Source of the DNA: Paenibacillus amylolyticus
Lineage (GTDB): Bacteria > Bacillota > Bacilli > Paenibacillales > Paenibacillaceae
Length of the DNA: 64,000 bases
Direction of reading: 5' to 3'
Assembly (NCBI RefSeq): GCF_029689945.1
Contig: NZ_CP121451.1
Coordinates: 4,836,001 to 4,900,000 of the forward strand
The position numbers and the translations under genes were made by a program. The notes under the pieces were generated by a model. The model was given only the letters and a program-made list of their open reading frames with translations, was not told the origin of the DNA and did no database searches. Shown one piece after another: positions 59,476-64,000 of this stretch. How positions within the stretch are numbered: position 1 is the first letter of the stretch; the number at the start of each line of letters is the position of its first letter.

Positions 59476-60449
59476 ATGATTATGCTCCAGGCCTTGAACC
59501 AACGCTTGAACCGCATCATGCCACTGATTACCCCAATCAGCATTGTTATTGGCGTGTTATGCGGGAGTTTTCTTTCTTCGTATACCTTTTTATCTCCCTG
59601 GCTCTTTGCGTTCATGACGTTCGCTGGAAGCATCAGTCTGGGGATACGGGATTTTGTGAACGTGCTGAAAAAACCGTTCCCCTTGTTTGTATGTTTGTTT
59701 ATTTTACATTTGGCGATGCCATTAATTGCTCTCGGTATGGGGCATCTGGTTTTCCCTACAGATGCGTACACCATAACCGGCCTGGTTCTGGCAGTCGTAA
59801 TACCTACAGGAATCAGCAGCTTCATCTGGGTTAGCATCTATCGGGGAATATCGCACTTACACTTTCCATCATCCTGATTGATACCATGCTTGCTCCATTC
59901 ATAGTGCCCGGAGTATTATCCCTGCTCATTGGTACCAGTGTCTCACTGGATACGGCAGCCATGATGAGCAGTCTGTTCTGGATGATTGTTGTGCCATCCC
60001 TGCTCGGGATGCTTTTGAATGAGTGGACCAAAGGCGCGATTGTCCCGGTATGGGGACCGAGATTGAATCCATTAACCAAATTGTTTATGGCATCTGTAGT
60101 CGCAATTAACGGATCTGTCGTTGCACCCTACTTGGCCGACTTCAACTGGAAATTGGCCGGTCTTGCGGTCATCATTATTTTTCTGGCATCCTTCGGTTAT
60201 GCACTAAGTTACTTCATAGCTCGATTGTTGGGCTGGAATGAGGCCGATCAGGTAGCTCTCGTGTTCAATGGAGGCATGCGTAATATCAGCGCAGGCGCAG
60301 TACTCGCTGTTTCATATTTTCCGCCACCTGTTGCTGTCCCGGTCGTGCTTGGCATGGTATTCCAGCAGATGCTTGCTTCCCTGACAGGTTACCTGCTCGG
60401 TCGTCGCTCACAGCTTCTGCAAAAGTCGGATAAAACGACTGCCGCCTAA
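59476..60449 (+). CDS. BASS-type bile-acid:sodium symporter family protein (one frame break)
   Basis: About 324 residues; AAAGGGA precedes ATG 59476. Roughly ten hydrophobic segments and family motifs such as PTGISSFIW in the first half and VFNGGMRNISAGAVLA in the second. The frame breaks at the G4 run 59843-59846; one extra G gives IYRGNIALTLSIILIDTMLAPF. Bacterial members of this superfamily move organic anions such as pantoate or 2-oxo acids with sodium; the substrate here is unknown. Divergent from the lipoprotein gene. Confidence 0.8.
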
Positions 60450-60471
60450 CGTTTGCAAAGTTTGCTATTAA

Positions 60472-60517
60472 AAAACAGCAACGCTCCAATTTTAAAAATG
60501 GAGTACGTGCTGTTTTT
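60472..60517. terminator. Terminator after the symporter gene
   Basis: AAAACAGCA..CTCCA pairs with TGGAG..TGCTGTTTT and is followed by T. Located between convergent genes. Confidence 0.75.
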
Positions 60518-60557
60518 TTATTAGTCGCATAAATCATAAGACGTTTACTAGCTAAAC

Positions 60558-61227
60558 CTACAACGTATTAAGGAAGCCCACGATTCTTGCCGCCAATCTC
60601 GAATGTCCGGCCTGGTTGGGATGAAGCCCATCAGGCACACCGTTTTCGCCAGTAAAGTATAAATGGTTATGTACCTTCAATAAAGGCTGTATTCCCGCAA
60701 TGTTCCACAGATCACAGACTGGAATGGAGTACAAAGATGCCACCTCTTTGATCGCAGCAATATACTCGGAGTATACCCGTCCAGTCACCGGATTGGGCAG
60801 ATATTCAGGGACGGCTGTACTTGATCCATGCGGAGGAGTCAAAAAGACAATCAGCTTGGTTGGATAGCGCTGGATCAAGCCTTCTGCTACATGCTTAAGT
60901 TCCCCATAAAATGTATCTGTCGAGCTCGGGGAAGTGTTTATGTCACCAAATGCAGTCGTACCACTGGAAAAATCATTTCTTCCTCCCATAAAAAAAATGA
61001 TATCTGCATCAGCATTCAGTTGTTCAATTCGATTGCACATGGGCTCAAGCCCCCATCGACTACACTGCTCCCCGAAATTCCATGATTCTCATAGGATTGA
61101 AATCCTAATGCTTTACTGACAAGCTCAGGATATGGATGCTCTCCTTCGCTAAGCCCATAACCATAAGTAATGCTATCTCCTAGAAAGACGGCCTTTGTCC
61201 TTTATATCGCTCCGATTGCATCAACAT
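60558..61227 (-). CDS. GDSL/SGNH-family esterase (two frame breaks)
   Basis: About 223 residues from ATG 61227 (GGGAG 6 bases upstream). Block I FLGDSITYGYG has the nucleophile Ser, block III is GGRNDFSSG, and the catalytic Asp/His appear as GVPDGLHPNQAGH. Breaks at the T3 run 61194-61196 and the G3 run 61041-61043 are each repaired by one base, giving KGQKAVFLGD and LSPMCNRIEQL. A cytoplasmic or loosely exported hydrolase of acyl esters, possibly an acetyl-sugar deacetylase as in related Paenibacillus enzymes; this is inference. Confidence 0.82.
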
Positions 61228-61314
61228 ATCCAACTCCCTCTTTTCCAATTATAATGTCCGCATAACCTCTCTGGCTCTGGTTCTGGCTCTTGATTTTTTC
61301 CCGATGAGTGTAAT

Positions 61315-61345
61315 AAAAACACCATCAGCATGGGATGGTGTTTTT
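61315..61345 (-). terminator. Terminator of asd
   Basis: AAAAACACCATC pairs with GATGGTGTTTTT. The minus strand ends in T5. It lies 27 bp past the stop at 61372. Confidence 0.8.
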
Positions 61346-61371
61346 ATCCTTAACACTTGCTTTTAGATTGT

Positions 61372-62457
61372 TTATTTCGGCTGAATATATCCTTCTGCTT
61401 TGAGCAATTCCGCGATCAGAACCGCACCACCTGCTGCTCCGCGGAGCGTGTTGTGGGACAATCCAACGAATTTGTAATCATAGAGTGAATCTTCACGCAA
61501 ACGACCTGTGGATACACCCATGCCACGTTCGATGTCACGATCCAATTTCGTCTGTGGTCTGTTCTCTTCTTCAAAATACGTAATGAATTGTTTTGGTGCA
61601 CTTGGCAGAGCCAACTCCTGTGGGCGACCTTTGAACTGCAACCAACGCTCCAAAATTTCGTCTTTACTTGGTTTTTTCTCAAAGTTTACAAACACGGTAG
61701 CCAGATGTCCATCCGTTACAGGTACACGAATACACTGTGTTGTAATTAATGGAGCAGAAGCTTTGACGATCTGATTGTTTTCAACACTTCCCCAGATCCG
61801 CAGTGGTTCCTGCTCACTCTTCTCTTCCTCGCCACCGATGTATGGAATGACATTATCGAGCATATCTGGCCAGTCCGTAAAGTTTTTACCTGCACCCGAG
61901 ATGGCTTGATACGTGGAAGCAACGACCTGAGTCGGGTTGAACTCACGCAAGGCGTGCAGTGCTGGCACATAGCTCTGAATGGAGCAATTAGGTTTTACGG
62001 CAATGAATCCGGTTTTCGTACCCAGACGTTTGCGTTGAGCTTCAATCACATCCAGATGTCCCGGGTTAATCTCAGGGATGACCATAGGTACATCTGCTGT
62101 CCAGCGATGAGCCGAGTTGTTGGACACGACAGGTGTTCCTGTTTTGGCATAAGCCTCTTCGAGCGCTTGAATCTCATTCTTTTTCATATCAACCGCGCAG
62201 AAAATAAAATCAACCTGACTGGCAAAAGCTTCGACCTGGGAAGCATCCTGAACAACGATTTTCTTCACTGCTTCCGGAATAGGAACTGCGAGTTTCCATC
62301 TGCCTTGTACGGATTCTTCATATGTTTTACCTGCCGAATTGGCGCTTGCAGAAATCGCTGTTACTTCAAACCATGGATGTTGATCGAGCAGGTCCACAAA
62401 ACGCTGACCTACCATTCCCGTTCCTCCGACGATACCAACTTTCAATTTTGCTGACAT
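61372..62457 (-). CDS. asd: Aspartate-semialdehyde dehydrogenase (archaeal/fungal-type)
   Basis: 361 residues. It makes L-aspartate semialdehyde from aspartyl phosphate with NADPH, the branch point to lysine, threonine and methionine. NADP motif GGTGMVGQ (11-18), catalytic C158 in KPNCSIQSY, and RVPVTDGHL near the substrate site. Length and motifs fit the archaeal/fungal subgroup instead of the shorter B. subtilis type. A T-box leader and terminator precede it (62545-62850), so expression should follow charging of a tRNA from this pathway. Confidence 0.93.
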   Translation of the reverse strand: MSAKLKVGIVGGTGMVGQRFVDLLDQHPWFEVTAISASANSAGKTYEESVQGRWKLAVPIPEAVKKIVVQDASQVEAFASQVDFIFCAVDMKKNEIQALEEAYAKTGTPVVSNNSAHRWTADVPMVIPEINPGHLDVIEAQRKRLGTKTGFIAVKPNCSIQSYVPALHALREFNPTQVVASTYQAISGAGKNFTDWPDMLDNVIPYIGGEEEKSEQEPLRIWGSVENNQIVKASAPLITTQCIRVPVTDGHLATVFVNFEKKPSKDEILERWLQFKGRPQELALPSAPKQFITYFEEENRPQTKLDRDIERGMGVSTGRLREDSLYDYKFVGLSHNTLRGAAGGAVLIAELLKAEGYIQPK

Positions 62458-62544
62458 TCAATCATCATTTCCTTTCGGTGTGAGTTTCCTCTTCTTAAAC
62501 ACTATTCAGGCATTTCCAAAGCGTGTAGCCAACATCCCGGAAAA

Positions 62545-62850
62545 CCAAAAAATCCCATCCCCAAGACAATAGTCTCAGGGACGAGATTGAATTCTCGTGG
62601 TACCACCCAGATTCGCCAATATGTCACCATATTAGCCTCTTCAAGTAGAGGTTTACAACTACGTTGCAGGCTGTAGACCATCCATACTCTAGCTCTGTAA
62701 CAGGAGCGCCTGTCACACCATCCCTTAATGCTAAGTTCCGATGTGCTGCTCTGAGTCTTTATTCGATAAAAGATTCTTTACTCCTTTTCAGCTGCCGGAG
62801 CTCTCTTTGAAAGAATGATTTTCATCTACTCGTCTCTTCGTCGCATTTGA
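62545..62850 (-). promoter_or_regulatory. T-box riboswitch upstream of asd
   Basis: The invariant T-box GGGTGGTACCACG is on the minus strand (62596-62608). Stem I begins near 62840 with GAGTAGATG and carries the AGAGAGC bulge. A terminator follows: TCCC.GAGAC-TATT-GTCTT.GGGGA, then TTTTTT (to 62546). A -10 TATAAT lies at 62858-62863. In the specifier loop, AATAAAGACTC places AAG (Lys) where the triplet usually sits, just before A-CTC. That assignment is inference; Thr or Met cannot be ruled out by eye. Confidence 0.88.
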
Positions 62851-62928
62851 TATTGCGATTATAATATCAAAATTACCGTGATGAAGTAAACACATTTTTT
62901 TGAATCTTAAAATTAATATGTGATTTCC

Positions 62929-63774
62929 TTACTGTTTGTTGGCAACAATGGCATAGGTACCCATTGGGCTTTCAAGCCCAGAGGCTTGATGTGTTCTGAG
63001 TAATTTCAGTTCGGAAAGAAGAAGCGTTTTTACTTTGTCCGGGATCGGAAGCCGTTCCAGTTCTTCAGGCGCTTCTGCCAGTGTCATTTTCGTTTCCCAG
63101 CGACCATCCTGCAGCTCAGGAGAATGGATAGAAGCCTCTTCCTTGATCCTCCAACCTGCCGCATGCACTAGTTCTTGGATATCCTCCGGTGTGAAAAGCG
63201 TACGCACATTGGAGAAGCTGTTCTCCTTGTAACATTCGACCTGGGACTGAATCAGAACAGATAACCAATGCGAGAGCTGGCTCACATCTGTAACGCGTGC
63301 ATCCCATTCGGCAAAACATAACTGATGCCCCCACCTCCTAACTTTGCGAAGAATCCGGGCCAGTTCGTCAAACGACTTCAAGTACCAGGAACAATGGGAA
63401 AGTACGATCACATCAAACTCATTCTCGGCAAATTGGGCTTGATCGCTTAAAATGTCAAAATGATAATCCATTCGAATTCGATCACCCAGCGGCGATCTCT
63501 GCAACTTGGCAGCTGCTTCGCCTACGGTCAGCGGTGTACCATAATCCTCTGGAGCAATATCTACACCATGAACGTATCCCTGCTCCCCCACCAGATGTGC
63601 AAGCACAGCCGTTGTATCTCCCTGACCACAACCGATTTCCAGCACGCGGCTACCTTCCTGTATTCCCCAAAAGTGTCCCAGTTTCATCCGATGTTCGGTC
63701 TGAATATACTGAATGGCGGCGTTGTCCTCCACGTCCATATACTTAATAAGGTCTCTGATGATCCTTTCATTCAT
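62929..63774 (-). CDS. Class I SAM-dependent methyltransferase
   Basis: 281 residues. SAM motif I VLEIGCGQGDTTAVLA (about 44-59), an acidic GVDIAPED after strand 2 and the VIVLSHCSWYLK strand-4 region typical of small-molecule methyltransferases. The N-terminal INERIIRDLIKYMD-like helix and length suit UbiE/ArsM-like proteins. It is downstream of a partial gene on the same strand at the right edge. Substrate unknown. Confidence 0.87.
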   Translation of the reverse strand: MNERIIRDLIKYMDVEDNAAIQYIQTEHRMKLGHFWGIQEGSRVLEIGCGQGDTTAVLAHLVGEQGYVHGVDIAPEDYGTPLTVGEAAAKLQRSPLGDRIRMDYHFDILSDQAQFAENEFDVIVLSHCSWYLKSFDELARILRKVRRWGHQLCFAEWDARVTDVSQLSHWLSVLIQSQVECYKENSFSNVRTLFTPEDIQELVHAAGWRIKEEASIHSPELQDGRWETKMTLAEAPEELERLPIPDKVKTLLLSELKLLRTHQASGLESPMGTYAIVANKQ

Positions 63775-63926
63775 GATTCCTCACCCCTCAAAGAGCAACT
63801 TGTAGTTCCTGTTCATTGTAACGTCACTGGAAACATTGTACAATGCTGGTTTCTTATGAAGGGAACCTGTTCGAAGGTTAGTCTGACTTATAGCAACAGA
63901 GGTGATCCTCTGCTACATATCAATGC

Positions 63927-64000
63927 CTATGCCCATTGGGTTGCAAGCTTCTGAAGATAGGGGGTCAGCATGGGCTGTAATTCCTTGCGCATCAGTCCAA
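63927..64000 (-). CDS. C-terminal end of an unidentified gene (partial)
   Basis: A frame enters from the right edge and stops at TAG (63927-63929). It ends with a helical segment (MRKELQPMLTPYLQKLATQW). It lies in the direction of the methyltransferase gene and ends about 150 bp before it. Too short to name; an all-helical C-terminus would suit a regulator. Confidence 0.45.
   Translation of the reverse strand, partial: GLMRKELQPMLTPYLQKLATQWA

Noticed and set aside
59340..59837. N-terminal extension of the DUF6376 lipoprotein frame
   Set aside because: It runs antisense through the symporter gene; the lipobox signal peptide and ribosome site fix the start at 59339.

Overview
The window looks like a stretch of a Bacillota chromosome, most likely Paenibacillus. 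The grounds are strong AGGAGG-type ribosome sites with some GTG and TTG starts, CcpA cre boxes, a T-box leader, LplB/LplC-type sugar permeases with LacI repressors, a CYP102 P450-reductase fusion, an LmrAB-like efflux pair and many carbohydrate-active enzymes, at mid-range GC. I saw no rRNA, tRNA, CRISPR array, prophage or transposase. The species is inference.

Layout. 0-7 kb: sugar uptake and beta-glucoside use (two CUT1 permeases with their LacI repressor and matching operators; a second LacI divergent from a GH1 6-phospho-beta-glucosidase, with a long palindromic repeat between them). 7-10.5 kb: two sugar O-acetyltransferases, a PbuE-like MFS pump and a TrmB-type regulator. 11-17.5 kb: arabinan degradation, with a cytoplasmic GH51 arabinofuranosidase divergent from a secreted GH43 arabinanase, both carrying LamG domains and with a cre box between them. 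17.7-25.5 kb: small regulators and transporters (XRE-cupin/LysE, metallo-beta-lactamase fold protein, alpha/beta hydrolase, kinase-like protein, LmrB-like pump with TetR, LysR). 25.6-36.7 kb: a peptide uptake and hydrolysis locus (OppA, OppB, a fused OppC-OppD, OppF, M20 and M28 hydrolases, an SDR, and a divergent M32 carboxypeptidase). 36.8-42.8 kb: CYP102 P450, a thioredoxin-reductase-like flavoprotein sharing palindromes with it, and heme O synthase. 42.9-51 kb: a heterodimeric ABC exporter, an Stf0 sulfotransferase, a possible small RNA or small gene, and an MFS pump divergent from an SgrR-like regulator. 51-57.3 kb: a multi-PAS hybrid histidine kinase, a large protein joining a terpenoid-synthase-like region to a prenyl diphosphate synthase, and a TauE-type exporter. 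57.4-64 kb: a small zinc-ribbon protein, SDR, lipoprotein, BASS-type symporter, GDSL hydrolase, T-box-controlled asd and a methyltransferase.

Quality caveat. About twenty-three frame breaks fall in seventeen otherwise conserved genes. Nearly all are repaired by adding one base, usually in a homopolymer of 3-6 bases. I read these as sequencing or assembly errors, not decay, and annotate each as one gene with the break noted.

Most worth following up: the terpenoid-synthase/prenyl-synthase fusion; the promoter-to-terminator unit at 47.4-47.66 kb in the SgrR/MFS neighbourhood; the 190-bp palindromic element at 4.95-5.14 kb; and the leader ORF and shared palindromes around the P450.
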